From NCBI GenBank assembly GCA_007131745.1, contig SLPX01000389.1, forward strand, positions 1 to 37,732: a stretch of 37,732 bases of DNA, written 5' to 3'. The position numbers were made by a program, and so were the translations under genes. Below are positions 11,101 to 19,467 of the stretch, in pieces. The first letter of the stretch is position 1. The number at the start of each line of letters is the position of its first letter. This stretch comes from Myxococcales bacterium (GTDB lineage: Bacteria; Myxococcota; Polyangia; HGW-17; SLPX01). Below the pieces are notes generated by a model. It made no database searches and was not told the DNA's origin. It was given only the letters and a program-made list of their open reading frames with translations.

Positions 11101-12364
11101 TGGGGAAGTTGTCATTCAGGATGATACAGGAAGAGAGAGGGAGAGATATTCTCTTACATACGGCGCGAAAATGTTGGTCAAGGAAGGAGAGAAGGTTTCA
11201 CCCGGTACTTTGATATGTGAATGGGATCCGTTTTCTTCACCCATAGTTACTGAAACGGAAGGTATCATAAAGTTTGGAGACGTGATGGAGGGTGTCACCG
11301 TCAAGGAAGAGCTGGATGCCAATACCGGCTTGTCACGCAAGGTGATCATCGAATCTTCGGATCCGGACGCCCGGCCCAGGATCTCAATAAAAGATGAAGA
11401 AGGAAACACCAAGGTATTGGCGAACGGCGCTGATGCAAGGTATTTTCTTCCGGTTGGGGCGAATATTTTCGTGACGGAAGGAGAACTCGTAGTGGCAGGG
11501 GATGTTCTGGTAAAAATCCCCAGGGAAACTACCAAAACGAAAGACATCACCGGTGGGCTTCCCAGGGTTGCGGAGCTTTTTGAAGCAAGGAAACCCAAGG
11601 AATATGCGGTTATCAGTCAAATTGACGGCGTTGTCTCTTTTGGCAAAGACACCAAGGGTAAGAGAAAAGTAGTTGTAACTCCGGATGTGGGAGAGGCCCA
11701 GGAATACATGATCGCGAAGGGGAAGCATGTGTCGGTGAGAGAGGGAGACTGGGTGAGAGCCGGTGAAAGGCTGATGGAAGGCGCTGAAAATCCGCATGAC
11801 ATTTTGTTGGTTCTTGGTGAAAAAGCGCTGGCGAAATATCTCGTGGATGAAGTTCAAGAAGTGTATCGTCTTCAGGGGGTCGGAATAAACGACAAGCATA
11901 TAGAAATTATTGTCCGTCAAATGCTGAGACGCATTCAGATCACGGACGTCGGTGATACGAGCTTCCTCATAGATGAGTATGTAGAAAGAACTGTTTTTGA
12001 TGAAGAAAACAGAAAAGTCATTGCCTCGGGAGGAAAACCGGCTGTCGGAGATCCTCTTTTGCTTGGCATAACCAAGGCGTCTCTAAGTACAGAAAGCTTT
12101 TTGTCCGCATCCAGTTTTCAAGAAACCACTAAGGTGCTTACGGAAGCGGCTATCAAGGGAAAAACAGATTATCTGAGAGGCTTGAAAGAAAACGTTTTGA
12201 TGGGACGGTTGATTCCGGCAGGGACAGGACTCGGGGCGTATAAGCGGTTATCTCTACGCGTTGATTATTCTCAGGACGACATTTCAGGCGGCAGGGAAAG
12301 AGAAATAAGAGATTTTGATTCCGACGAGGAGCCTGATTTCGCTTCCATGGGTGATGATCTTTAA
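8162..12364 (+). CDS. rpoC: DNA-directed RNA polymerase subunit beta'
   Basis: This gene encodes 1400 residues from ATG 8162. AGGAG at 8148-8152 is correctly spaced for this start but touches an in-frame ATG at 8153, which is therefore less likely. The N terminus has the zinc site CNCG...CEKCG, then the [21 protein letters not shown] segment. The catalytic [12 protein letters not shown] gives metal-binding Asp at about residues 461, 463 and 465. The second zinc site ([15 protein letters not shown]) and the trigger-loop block [17 protein letters not shown] are intact. Its TAA overlaps the stop codon of the convergent gene, and no terminator hairpin is visible there. Confidence 0.98.
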   Translation: MKDIFSFFEKPKDPLSFNAIRISLASPETIREWSHGEVKKPETINYRTFKPERDGLFCAKIFGPVKDYECNCGKYKRMKHRGVVCEKCGVEVIASKVRRERMGHINLATPVAHIWFLKSLPSRIGNLLDIPIKQLEKVLYCEAYVVTDGGDTPLQVGDLLTEEDYQMACDKFGEGNFEVGMGGDAVHKMLMAVDIETLSVELRREMKETKSEAKRKKIAKRLSVVNAFRESGNRPEWMMLEVIPVIPPDLRPLVPLDGGRFATSDLNDLYRRVINRNNRLKRLKELNAPDIIIRNEKRMLQEAVDALFDNGRRGKTIIGPNKRPLKSLSDMLRGKQGRFRQNLLGKRVDYSGRSVIVVGPQLKLHQCGLPKKMALELFKPFIYNKLEERGLATTIKSAKKMVEREKEEVWDILAEVSKEHPVLLNRAPTLHRLGIQAFEPVLIEGKAIQLHPLVCAAFNADFDGDQMAVHVPLSLEAQVEARVLMMSTNNILSPANGRPIIIPSQDIVLGLYYLTRQRPFAKGEYKENSKDLGISGLYASPEEVRVAYDHGQVGLHAAIKVKINGRLVDTTVGRILLYEIVPKQLSFDLVNKVMTKKQLAELIDRAYRKCGEKETVILADRLRTLGYDYSTKAGISICIEDMEIPTRKKELLSSAMSSVAEIEEQYTEGLITNGERYNKLVDIWAQVAEHISSEMMREIGTEKIMNPETGETGLTASFNPIYIMADSGARGSAQQIKQLAGMRGLMAKPSGEIIETPITTNFREGLSVLEYFTSTHGARKGLADTALKTANSGYLTRRLVDVSQDAVITEHDCGTLEGIEVTALVEGGGGKIVERLGDRILGRIALEDVRDPYTDEILVQGNEEIDEEKVRLLEDKGIDRVKIRSVLTCQSARGICCLCYGRDLARGHIVDIGEAVGVIAAQSIGEPGTQLTMRTFHIGGIGQVRTEQSTLECRYEGRIRFDNTETVAGRDGNLVVMNRHGEVVIQDDTGRERERYSLTYGAKMLVKEGEKVSPGTLICEWDPFSSPIVTETEGIIKFGDVMEGVTVKEELDANTGLSRKVIIESSDPDARPRISIKDEEGNTKVLANGADARYFLPVGANIFVTEGELVVAGDVLVKIPRETTKTKDITGGLPRVAELFEARKPKEYAVISQIDGVVSFGKDTKGKRKVVVTPDVGEAQEYMIAKGKHVSVREGDWVRAGERLMEGAENPHDILLVLGEKALAKYLVDEVQEVYRLQGVGINDKHIEIIVRQMLRRIQITDVGDTSFLIDEYVERTVFDEENRKVIASGGKPAVGDPLLLGITKASLSTESFLSASSFQETTKVLTEAAIKGKTDYLRGLKENVLMGRLIPAGTGLGAYKRLSLRVDYSQDDISGGREREIRDFDSDEEPDFASMGDDL

Positions 12365-13203
12365 GAATCGCTTCCTGAGATGATTTTGTTGAGTTCAGCT
12401 TGACTGCACAATCCTTTGTCAAGAAGAAAACCGAGAATTCTTCTGAGAACGGCTTCGTCTCTTTCTATCAATGCTTCCAAATCACCGATTCTGGAAGCGA
12501 GTGAGTCCGTTTTTTCACCCCATGAAAGCACCCTGGCTTTGAGATCCAAAACCCTCCTGTCTATTGCCGATAAAACTTGATGTTCACCCGAGCTTTTCCT
12601 GTGGCCCATTCCCTCTTGCATATTCTCTTGTGCAGAAGACTGCAGTCCATAAATAACATCGGAAGAAGATCTTTCGAAATCATTGGTAGACAGCTCTCTT
12701 CCGTTCAGTTGCAATGAAGACGGCGGGCGGAACATCGATCCTTCCCTTGATTCCTTTTCCGGCGACAGGGAAACCCCGTAGTAACGACGAAGAAAACGGT
12801 TCAATGTACTGTAGGTGGTGAAGTGGGGACGAATATTTGATTTGGTTAGAACTCTCAGCTTGTCCAGGATGTCTATGTTTAGAGGTTCCACCATTGCTAC
12901 ATCCAGAAAATTACCGATGCTTTCCCGGGAGAAAGGAATCAAAAGATTTTCCCGGCAAAACTCGCTTGGAACCATATCCAGGAGTTCCCTTGGAATTTCC
13001 CTTTCCTGAAGATCGGCAACGGGAATATGAAGCTGGCGACTCAATACAAAAACAAGATCCAACTCTTTTATCAAACCCATTTCAACCATGATCCGACCAA
13101 GCGGGCCACCCCATTGCTGCTGTTCTTTCAACGCGCGCTGGAGATCGTTGGCATCGATTAAACCGGAGGCGACCAGGATTTCGCCAAGTTTTTTTCTGGC
13201 CAT
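12361..13203 (-). CDS. Stand-alone GspE/MshE N-terminal-type domain protein with C-terminal coiled coil
   Basis: This gene encodes 280 residues from ATG 13203, chosen because GGAG lies about nine bases before it and the family-like sequence begins there. Residues about 3-140 ([22 protein letters not shown], then [20 protein letters not shown]) resemble the N-terminal domain of type II secretion/type IV pilus ATPases (T2SSE_N/MshEN), which in MshE binds c-di-GMP. No ATPase domain follows. Instead there is a polar linker (about 145-205), a helical coiled-coil segment (about 208-250), and a short helix pair [15 protein letters not shown] that echoes the first motif. It starts 13 bases after the ECF sigma gene, so the two are surely cotranscribed. 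A signalling or regulatory partner role is inference. Confidence 0.7.
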   Translation of the reverse strand: MARKKLGEILVASGLIDANDLQRALKEQQQWGGPLGRIMVEMGLIKELDLVFVLSRQLHIPVADLQEREIPRELLDMVPSEFCRENLLIPFSRESIGNFLDVAMVEPLNIDILDKLRVLTKSNIRPHFTTYSTLNRFLRRYYGVSLSPEKESREGSMFRPPSSLQLNGRELSTNDFERSSSDVIYGLQSSAQENMQEGMGHRKSSGEHQVLSAIDRRVLDLKARVLSWGEKTDSLASRIGDLEALIERDEAVLRRILGFLLDKGLCSQAELNKIISGSDS

Positions 13204-13216
13204 GAATAACGCTCCG

Positions 13217-13828
13217 TTAAAACTCTTCGTCAAAAAGAGTGTGTTCCGGATCAGACAGTGCCATTCGCTGCAAATGCTCCCGAACATGTTTTCTTGCACG
13301 GTGAAGGCGGGACTTGACGGCCGACACCGACAAGCCCAGAAATTCAGCGGTCTCCCGCGCCGACAATTCTTTGCCGTCCCTAAGGAGCAATACCGTTTGA
13401 TCCATCTTGTTCATTTGTTCCAAGGCTGTTTTGAGACTCTGGATCAGTTCCCGCCGGAAAACGGTATTTTCCGCGTCAGGTTCTTTTGACGGGGCTTCCC
13501 TGTGTCCCTTTTGAAGATTATCAAGAGCCACGTGTTTTGACGGGTCGTTTCGAATGCCCCGTTTTCTTTTTGAACAGGCCGACATTACAAGGCGGGTCAT
13601 CCAGGTCTTGATGGAAGCGGCGCCCTGAAAGTCTTTCAGGTGCTTTGCTGCAGCTTCGTAAGCGTCTTGTAATACATCCTGGGCATCATCTTCATTTTTG
13701 CAGTATCGGCGGGCGAAATGAAGAAGATTGTTTTCAAGGCAACCGACGATATCCTCCAGCACGAATTCTTCTCCGCCGGCGGCTCGCTCAGTAAGGTCTT
13801 GTCCATTGCAAGGTTTTTTTTCTCTCAT
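13217..13828 (-). CDS. ECF-type RNA polymerase sigma factor
   Basis: This gene encodes 203 residues from ATG 13828. Region 2 shows ARRYCKNEDDAQDVLQDAYEAA with the tryptophan of IKTWMTRLV. Region 4 shows the helix-turn-helix LSARETAEFLGLSVSAVKSRLHRARK. The linker between them has no extra domain, as expected of ECF (group 4) sigma factors. No Shine-Dalgarno precedes ATG 13828, whereas GTG 13762 has GGAG eight bases upstream and would give a 181-residue protein. A promoter ends about ten bases before ATG 13828, so the mRNA is either leaderless or starts translation at 13762. No recognisable anti-sigma gene follows; the downstream gene encodes a GspE-N-type protein. Confidence 0.88.
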   Translation of the reverse strand: MREKKPCNGQDLTERAAGGEEFVLEDIVGCLENNLLHFARRYCKNEDDAQDVLQDAYEAAAKHLKDFQGAASIKTWMTRLVMSACSKRKRGIRNDPSKHVALDNLQKGHREAPSKEPDAENTVFRRELIQSLKTALEQMNKMDQTVLLLRDGKELSARETAEFLGLSVSAVKSRLHRARKHVREHLQRMALSDPEHTLFDEEF

Positions 13829-13837
13829 GATATTCGA

Positions 13838-13866
13838 AAGATAAATTGTGTGAGCACGGGTGTCAA
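13838..13866 (-). promoter_or_regulatory. Predicted sigma-70-type promoter of the ECF sigma operon
   Basis: On the minus strand a perfect TTGACA (13861-13866) is followed by a 17-base spacer and TATCTT (13838-13843; four of six matches to TATAAT). Transcription would begin around 13831, only a few bases from ATG 13828. This is a by-eye consensus match without experimental support. Confidence 0.5.
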
Positions 13867-13905
13867 AGATTCAAGCAAATTGACGAGGATAAGAAATTGT
13901 CGGGA

Positions 13906-15564
13906 TCAAGACTTTTTTTGAAGTAAAGAAGGTAAATAGTCTTCGGGAGGATCGATCCCCATGAGTTCAAAAGCAGTGGCTGCTACGTTTGCAAGACCGG
14001 CATGCCGGTTGTTCGTATCAAGGAAAAGTTCCGGATCTGAAGGTGTGTACAAAGTCAGATAAACAGGGTTGAGTGTATGTGATGTTTTCGGAGATGGTTC
14101 GTTTTTTGAATTTCTAATGATTTCACCGGACTTGCTGTTAGTCATAAACATTTCATCAGCGTTTCCATGATCAGCTGTTATAAGAGCGCGTCCGTTCATT
14201 TTGGCGATTTCTCGTAAAAGATATTCAAGGCAAAGATCCACTGCTTCCACCGAGATTTTTGCAGATCTGAATACGCCTGTATGTCCGACCATGTCACCGT
14301 TTGCATAGTTTATTCTGGCGAAATGGGGTTTCTTTTCTTTCAGGGAGTTGATGAAAGCATCAGTTGCTTCACCGGCTTTCATCCAAGGCCTTCGTTCAAA
14401 GGGCAAGTTGTCCGAGGGGATTTCTATGTATGTTTCAAGGGATTCATCAAAAGCGCCGCTCCTGTTTCCATTCCAAAAATAAGTTACGTGTCCGAATTTC
14501 TGTGTCTCAGCGCAGGCGATTTGACGGTATTTGTTTTTAGCAAGGTATTCACCCATTGTCCGGGAAAGACAGGGTGGCGGAAGAAGGAAGTTTTTTGGAA
14601 TGGAAAGATCACCGTCGTAAAGAAGCATTCCCACATAGAAAACATCGGGCCGGCGAATTCGATCGAAATTACTGAAATTGTCTTCTTCAAAGGCCCGACT
14701 TATTTCCAGCGCACGATCTCCCCGGAAATTGAAAAAAAGAACGGAATCTCCGTCTTCCACAGTGCCGACAGGTTTTCCAGACTCTTCAATCACGAAAGAA
14801 TCCAGAAACTGATCTGTAACCTCGGGGTTTTCTTGTCGGTAAGTCAAAACCGCTTCCCGGGCTGAAGAAAAACTACGGCCAATTCCGAGAACATGAGCGT
14901 TCCAACCTTTTTCTACCACCGTCCAATCGGCTTCGTAGCGATCCATGGTGACATTCATTCTCCCTCCGCCGGATGCAATGCGGTATCGATTTCCGTTTGT
15001 ATCGTCGAATTGTTTCAGAAAACTTTCCAATGCATCGATGTATTCGAGTGCAGATCTTTCGGGAACATCTCTTCCGTCCAGAAGGGTGTGTACATAGACG
15101 TTCTTTACGTTTCTTTTGTGAGCATCTTTTATCAATGCCAGGAGATGATTGATGTGGCTGTGTACATTGCCGTCGCTTAAAAGACCGATCAGGTGTAATG
15201 AGCCGCCTTTCATGCAGCGGTCGATAATGGTCTTCCATGCTTCGGATGAGAAGAGATCTCCTGTTTCAACAGCTTTGTTTACGAGCTTGGCTCCTTGGTC
15301 AAAAATGCGTCCGGCGCCGAGAGCGTTATGACCGACTTCGCTGTTACCCATGTCATCGTCGGTCGGAAGGCCGACCGCTGTGCCGTGAGCCTTGAGCAAA
15401 ATCGTTGGATGTTGGTTTACAAGACGGTCGAGTGTAGGAGTGTCGGCAAGATAGACTGCGTTACCTTCGTTTTTTTTCCCTGCGCCTATGCCATCCAAGA
15501 TTATTACTACGACCGGTCCATGCGGTTTCGTGAAGATATTGGATTTTTTCAATGTCCATTCCAC
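13906..15564 (-). CDS. gpmI: 2,3-bisphosphoglycerate-independent phosphoglycerate mutase
   Basis: This gene encodes 552 residues from GTG 15564, which has AAGGAG eight to nine bases upstream. The enzyme interconverts 3- and 2-phosphoglycerate using two metal ions. The first metal Asp is in ILDGIG (about D24) and the phosphoserine nucleophile is in DMGNSEVGHN (about S75). GRDVPERSALEY, GGRMNVTMDRYEADW and the late metal motif ITADHGNADEM are intact. The protein is some 35-40 residues longer than the common 510-residue form, apparently from loop expansions, with no frameshift. It is divergent from glycerate kinase, whose product (2-phosphoglycerate, if it is a 2-kinase) is the mutase substrate. 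Confidence 0.95.
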   Translation of the reverse strand: MEWTLKKSNIFTKPHGPVVVIILDGIGAGKKNEGNAVYLADTPTLDRLVNQHPTILLKAHGTAVGLPTDDDMGNSEVGHNALGAGRIFDQGAKLVNKAVETGDLFSSEAWKTIIDRCMKGGSLHLIGLLSDGNVHSHINHLLALIKDAHKRNVKNVYVHTLLDGRDVPERSALEYIDALESFLKQFDDTNGNRYRIASGGGRMNVTMDRYEADWTVVEKGWNAHVLGIGRSFSSAREAVLTYRQENPEVTDQFLDSFVIEESGKPVGTVEDGDSVLFFNFRGDRALEISRAFEEDNFSNFDRIRRPDVFYVGMLLYDGDLSIPKNFLLPPPCLSRTMGEYLAKNKYRQIACAETQKFGHVTYFWNGNRSGAFDESLETYIEIPSDNLPFERRPWMKAGEATDAFINSLKEKKPHFARINYANGDMVGHTGVFRSAKISVEAVDLCLEYLLREIAKMNGRALITADHGNADEMFMTNSKSGEIIRNSKNEPSPKTSHTLNPVYLTLYTPSDPELFLDTNNRHAGLANVAATAFELMGIDPPEDYLPSLLQKKS

Positions 15565-15644
15565 TGCTGTTCTCCTTTTTTTCCCTGCGCGAAGCTAAGG
15601 GGTTTGAAGAAATGAGGGTTTCCTTTTTTAACAACATGAACTTA

Positions 15645-15667
15645 CTGGACAAGATGTTTTAGTCCAG
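15645..15667. promoter_or_regulatory. Dyad in the gpmI / glycerate kinase divergent region
   Basis: CTGGAC (15645-15650) and GTCCAG (15662-15667) form a perfect 6-bp dyad separated by 11 bases. It sits in the roughly 150-base region between the two divergent genes, about 50 bases before the glycerate kinase start. It could be an operator shared by both genes, but a 6-bp dyad is weak evidence. Confidence 0.25.
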
Positions 15668-15716
15668 AGAAGATTTCCAAGGTTGAGAGTCAGAAACCGC
15701 GGACTGTGCTTGAGAG

Positions 15717-16871
15717 ATGATTTTGAAAAAAATAGTTATTGCCCCGAATGCATACAAGGGAACCATGACAGCGGTGAAAGCGGCCAACATCTTGGCAGCC
15801 GCAGTTCATGATGTGTTTGAAAAAGCAGAGATTATAGAGAAGCCGATGGCGGATGGTGGAGACGGAACGGCTTTGGTTGTGGCGGAATGCACCGGAGGAG
15901 AAGTTTTTTGGGCGGATGCACCGGATCCCTTCGGCGTTCTTCGCCATGTTTCTTATGCAAGGTTGGGAGATTCCCACACTTATGTAATTGATGCAGCTTC
16001 CGCTTCCGGCCATGCTTTGATTTCTCCAGAGAAGATGGATGTATGGAAAGCTACAAGTGAAGGAACTGGAATCTTGTGTGAAAAAGCCATGAATAGAGGA
16101 GCGGAAAAGATTATTCTGGGTGTGGGCGGAACAGCTTTTATTGACGGCGGAATTGGGATCGGCACCGCTTTGGGAGTTCGATTTTTGGATAGAAATGGTC
16201 TCCCGGTTTCACCCGGAGGGAGGGGGTTGCTTCAAGTGGAGAAAGTGGACATGGAAAAAGTAACGGCCCGCGCTCGTGAAATTGAATGGACACTGGCTTT
16301 AGATGTAGACAATCCACTTCTTGGTCCATTGGGAGCGGCTTCTGTGTACGGACCTCAAAAAGGCGCATCTGAAGAAGATGTTTTGATGTTGGAAAAAGGC
16401 CTTGCAAAACTAGCGGCCGTTGTCGGGAAACAAACTTTGCAGGAACTGAAAACATTAAAGGGTTTTGGGGCGGGAGGAGGAATGTCCATCGTAATGAAAG
16501 GTTTATTCGGAGCGCAAATGCAATCCGGCGGAGAACTTACAGCTCGGATTATCGGCCTTGAAGACGCTTTGCATGGAGCCGATCTGGTGGTCACCGGTGA
16601 AGGATGCATAGATGCACAAACCTCTCAAGGGAAAGCTCCTGCAGTCGTGGCCGGGATGGCTTCCATGATGGGAGTGCCCGTGGTGGCTATCGCCGGAAAA
16701 ATGGGAGCCGGTGTAGAAAAGCTTTATAAAGCCGGGTTCAACCATATAATCACAGCCGGTGACAACACCGTGCCGAAAGATGGAGCCGTCGCGGAAAAAG
16801 AATTGTTCTTTGGGGCGAAGAGATTTTTTTCGGCTTTGAAAAAAAAGCAATTTTTCAAGGGCGCAGGGTAA
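15717..16871 (+). CDS. garK: Glycerate kinase (GarK/GlxK family)
   Basis: This gene encodes 384 residues, the usual length of the bacterial glycerate kinase family. Family motifs in order are IAPNAYKGTMTAVKAA at the N terminus, EKPMADGGDGTA near residue 40, IILGVGGTAFIDGGIGIGTALG near residue 130, and LVVTGEGCIDAQTSQGKAP near residue 290. The enzyme phosphorylates D-glycerate with ATP. Members of this family characterised in E. coli make 2-phosphoglycerate, which enters glycolysis at enolase or, through the neighbouring gpmI, becomes 3-phosphoglycerate. The 3' end overlaps the convergent PEGA gene by 17 bases. The symbol follows the E. coli homologue. Confidence 0.92.
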   Translation: MILKKIVIAPNAYKGTMTAVKAANILAAAVHDVFEKAEIIEKPMADGGDGTALVVAECTGGEVFWADAPDPFGVLRHVSYARLGDSHTYVIDAASASGHALISPEKMDVWKATSEGTGILCEKAMNRGAEKIILGVGGTAFIDGGIGIGTALGVRFLDRNGLPVSPGGRGLLQVEKVDMEKVTARAREIEWTLALDVDNPLLGPLGAASVYGPQKGASEEDVLMLEKGLAKLAAVVGKQTLQELKTLKGFGAGGGMSIVMKGLFGAQMQSGGELTARIIGLEDALHGADLVVTGEGCIDAQTSQGKAPAVVAGMASMMGVPVVAIAGKMGAGVEKLYKAGFNHIITAGDNTVPKDGAVAEKELFFGAKRFFSALKKKQFFKGAG

Positions 16872-17790
16872 CGGTGAGATCTCTTTTCAGACGGGAGTCC
16901 TTGCTCAAGGCGACACCGATTCCTGTTGCTGTGCCTGCCAAGATAGCGGCACCGACTCCTATGGCTACGCCGACATACCATTTTTTATACCAGGGAAGTG
17001 GTTTGTATATTTTTTTCCTGCCGTCTTCTTCGAATTCTTCAAGCCCCTTGGCCTTCATGGTGCTGCTTAAGACCGGATATCTTTTCAGGTTGGCTTCGAT
17101 GGTTATGGTTCGGCCGAATTGCAGGTCAAAAAACCTGAGAAAATCATGATAAGACGGATGGGTCACCCGGATGTTATGTGTTCCGGCTTTGAGTTCGAGA
17201 AGATCCGTGGGGGAAGTTCCTTTTTTTTCGCCGTTGATATAAATCTCTGCGCCTTTGACGTCGACGTTTACCTTCAAAAAACCGGTATGTTTCTCCGGGG
17301 CTACAAGGCGATAACTCAACTCCAAGAGAGACTCTCGATGTTCTTTTTCTTTTCCTGAAACGACACCCGATACACTGCGTATCACCTTCTTTTGGTTCAT
17401 GTCGTAAAGCTTTAAATAAATAGTGAACCCTCTTCCAACAGGGGTAATGTCCCCAGCGACGACGAGTGGAACGCCGAGAATTTGTCCGAATTCATGAATG
17501 CAGTCGTCTTCTGTTCCGCACAACAACAAGCGGGCCCCTTCGCCCCGGGCGACAAATCGGCGGATTTTTTTTAAAGGAAACACATCTATACCGGGGAGAG
17601 TTTGAAAAACCTGGTGCAATAACTTGTCTGCACGAGCCACCCCGGGTGTGGGAAATCCGATTGATTCAAGGGGTTTGAGAGCGATGGTTTTTTTCTGAAT
17701 CTTGTTTGCATGCGAGATCGAGGAAGAAAGTAAGACAAACACACATTTCGTCAAAAACAAGGCATAAAGAAAAAGTTTAACCGGTTTCAC
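16855..17790 (-). CDS. PEGA-domain membrane protein (second of tandem pair)
   Basis: This gene encodes 311 residues from GTG 17790. That start overlaps the upstream TGA in a GTGA and has GGAG eight bases before it, so translation is probably coupled. A signal peptide (about 1-28, LFLYALFLTKCVFVLL) leads to a domain resembling its neighbour (CGTEDDCIHEFGQILGVPLVVAGDI). A PEGA domain follows (GAEIYINGEKKGTSPTDLLELKAGTHNIRVTHPSY, about 180-235), and a C-terminal hydrophobic helix with small residues lies at about 275-298. PEGA domains occur in surface or periplasmic proteins, often with Ser/Thr kinase systems. The exact function is unknown. Confidence 0.8.
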   Translation of the reverse strand: MKPVKLFLYALFLTKCVFVLLSSSISHANKIQKKTIALKPLESIGFPTPGVARADKLLHQVFQTLPGIDVFPLKKIRRFVARGEGARLLLCGTEDDCIHEFGQILGVPLVVAGDITPVGRGFTIYLKLYDMNQKKVIRSVSGVVSGKEKEHRESLLELSYRLVAPEKHTGFLKVNVDVKGAEIYINGEKKGTSPTDLLELKAGTHNIRVTHPSYHDFLRFFDLQFGRTITIEANLKRYPVLSSTMKAKGLEEFEEDGRKKIYKPLPWYKKWYVGVAIGVGAAILAGTATGIGVALSKDSRLKRDLTVTLRP

Positions 17791-18689
17791 TGACAGGCTC
17801 CGTTGTCGCAAAGTCTGACGTTAACGGGATTCGAACCCATGGTTCTGCCGATTGCCCAACCGGCCGTGGCGCCAAGGACGGCAGCTCCTATGCCCACCCC
17901 GGTCCAGAACCACCATTTAGAGTAAAACGGTGTAGGCCGATCTAGTATCAGGGGACCATGGTCTTGTACTACGGGGGTTTTTTTCTTGGCCTGGGGTTTA
18001 ACAAGAGTCACGTTTACGGTAGTGGTCTTTTGAAAACGAACTTCCACGGTCTTGACGAGATCCACAAAATCATCGTGTGTTATCTTTATGTTGTGGCGAC
18101 CGATTTTCAGATCCGAGATCGGCGATCGAATAGGCGATTTGCCGACAAATTTGTTTCCGATGAAAACTTTTGCATCGGGCTGGTTTACCAACACCATGAG
18201 AGATCCAAGAAGCGCCTGGGGAGCGAGCAGGCGATAGGCTGCCACTCTCACGGCTTCTATCAGCGTTTCCGCTTCGCCCGCCAGGGGTTCGGAAATACTA
18301 CGGATGGCGCGTCCGCTTTTTGCATCCACAAGTTTCAGCGTAACCACGTAATGCTTTCCAAGACCGGCCAGGTTGCCGGCGACGATGAAATCGGCCTTTA
18401 GAAATCGACCCAACGCTGCCAGACATTGATCTTCTCCCTCGCAATCACGCAATTTCCGATTTTTCCGTTGGAAAGCCAGGGTTTTGGATGACGGGATGAC
18501 TTCATCAGCGATTCCCGCCATTTCCTTTGTCAAAAGATGTTCAAGAGTCAGAACAATCTCTTCAGATAGACCGCCCAAGGCGTCTATTCGCCATACGGCG
18601 ACTTTGTCCGCTCTGGCTTCTTGAACGGGAAGAACAATAACCGTGAAAGCCAAAATGTATTGAATCAATCTGTGTTTAGGTGATCCCAA
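17787..18689 (-). CDS. PEGA-domain membrane protein (first of tandem pair)
   Basis: This gene encodes 300 residues from TTG 18689; no ATG or GTG lies between it and the upstream in-frame stop. The order is a signal peptide (about 8-27), an N-terminal domain with two cysteines (DCEGEDQC, likely disulphide), a strand-rich segment (VAGNLAGLGKHYVVTLKLVD), a PEGA domain (DAKVFIGNKFVGKSPI onward, about 170-230), a Lys/Pro linker, and a C-terminal membrane helix (WWFWTGVGIGAAVLGATAGW). The same architecture and the shared ALG-V--AGNL / LKL-D-KSGR-IRS blocks mark it as a paralogue of the next gene. The first domain resembles periplasmic lipoprotein-like TolB/FlgT-style folds only weakly. Confidence 0.8.
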   Translation of the reverse strand: MGSPKHRLIQYILAFTVIVLPVQEARADKVAVWRIDALGGLSEEIVLTLEHLLTKEMAGIADEVIPSSKTLAFQRKNRKLRDCEGEDQCLAALGRFLKADFIVAGNLAGLGKHYVVTLKLVDAKSGRAIRSISEPLAGEAETLIEAVRVAAYRLLAPQALLGSLMVLVNQPDAKVFIGNKFVGKSPIRSPISDLKIGRHNIKITHDDFVDLVKTVEVRFQKTTTVNVTLVKPQAKKKTPVVQDHGPLILDRPTPFYSKWWFWTGVGIGAAVLGATAGWAIGRTMGSNPVNVRLCDNGACQ

Positions 18690-19065
18690 AGTTTCAATCC
18701 GTTGACGAGCATTCTGATAAAATCAATCTTTGCATCGTTAAACCAATCCCTTTTTTTCGATGATAGGGGAACTTATACAAAAAGCAAGAACAGGAGAATC
18801 AGAGAGTACGGCTCTTTCAGCCCGACGACATTTTTCCTCTAAAAAGCAGCAAACCGGCAGCGCCCGATCCTGGAAGCTGTATATAGAAAGAGCAGCAAAC
18901 AGGGCGCTCGGCGGTTTGTCAGCTGCCGTAAACAAACAGGCTCGCCCGATCCCGGATCCTGGGTGGATGGCGAGGCCCATGTTTTCGCAGGCTGAGGAAA
19001 CGCGAAACGGCGCGGTTTGAATTCTGCTGGGAGCACCATTCAGAAAAGCTTGCGAGATCCGGGAA
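18690..19065. other. Intergenic stretch without a convincing gene
   Basis: These 376 bases separate the PEGA pair from a small lipoprotein gene on the same (minus) strand. Open frames on either strand of about 80 codons have odd composition, no family resemblance and no clear ribosome binding site. Short echoes are visible, such as CGCCCGATCC near 18860 and again near 18943, and a GTTTGT/ACAAAC pair (18914-18919/18932-18937). I see no strong promoter, terminator or repeat. Confidence 0.4.
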
Positions 19066-19467
19066 TCAGTAGTCGACTTCGGCTATGCCTGTGGTGACAG
19101 AAGCAGCATCGCTTTCTCGGGCTATGCACTTAATGACTTGCTCTGAAACCTGCTCAGGGTTTTCCTGTAACAGGCTGGATATTTCTTCAGCGAGTTTTAT
19201 CTTTATGGTATCGGCAAGTACGGAGTTCATTTTCTTTGCCAGTAAAGGGTATTTCGTATGAAACGCCTCAATGGCGCAGTCTGCAGTTATAGCATCAGAG
19301 GGGAATCGCGCTAGTTTGGTTTTTGACTCTGCTTCAATTGAAACGAGAACGGTTTCAGACATGAATGATTGACCGTCTTCTTTTGCGTTTCTGCCCAACG
19401 TACACGCCAGGGCGAATAGAAAGAAGGCGATAAATGTCAAGAGCCATGAAAGATTTCGGTGTGACAT
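19066..19467 (-). CDS. Small predicted lipoprotein
   Basis: This gene encodes 133 residues from ATG 19467 with a strong GGAGG ribosome binding site. A hydrophobic signal (LTFIAFFLFALAC) ends in a lipobox (ALAC, lipidated Cys about 22). The mature part is mostly helical, with two further cysteines (TADCAIEAF, IKCIARES). A Ser follows two residues after the lipidated cysteine's Thr-Leu rather than an Asp, so outer-membrane sorting is more likely than inner-membrane retention. I do not recognise the family. Confidence 0.65.
   Translation of the reverse strand: MSHRNLSWLLTFIAFFLFALACTLGRNAKEDGQSFMSETVLVSIEAESKTKLARFPSDAITADCAIEAFHTKYPLLAKKMNSVLADTIKIKLAEEISSLLQENPEQVSEQVIKCIARESDAASVTTGIAEVDY

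Noticed and set aside
3939..12364. Many open frames of 60-240 codons opposite or within rpoB and rpoC
   Set aside because: They are shadows of two fully conserved genes and show no ribosome binding sites or family similarity.
18738..19020. Open frames of 80-86 codons on both strands in the gap after the PEGA genes
   Set aside because: No clear ribosome binding site, no family resemblance and unlike composition; the two frames overlap each other on opposite strands.
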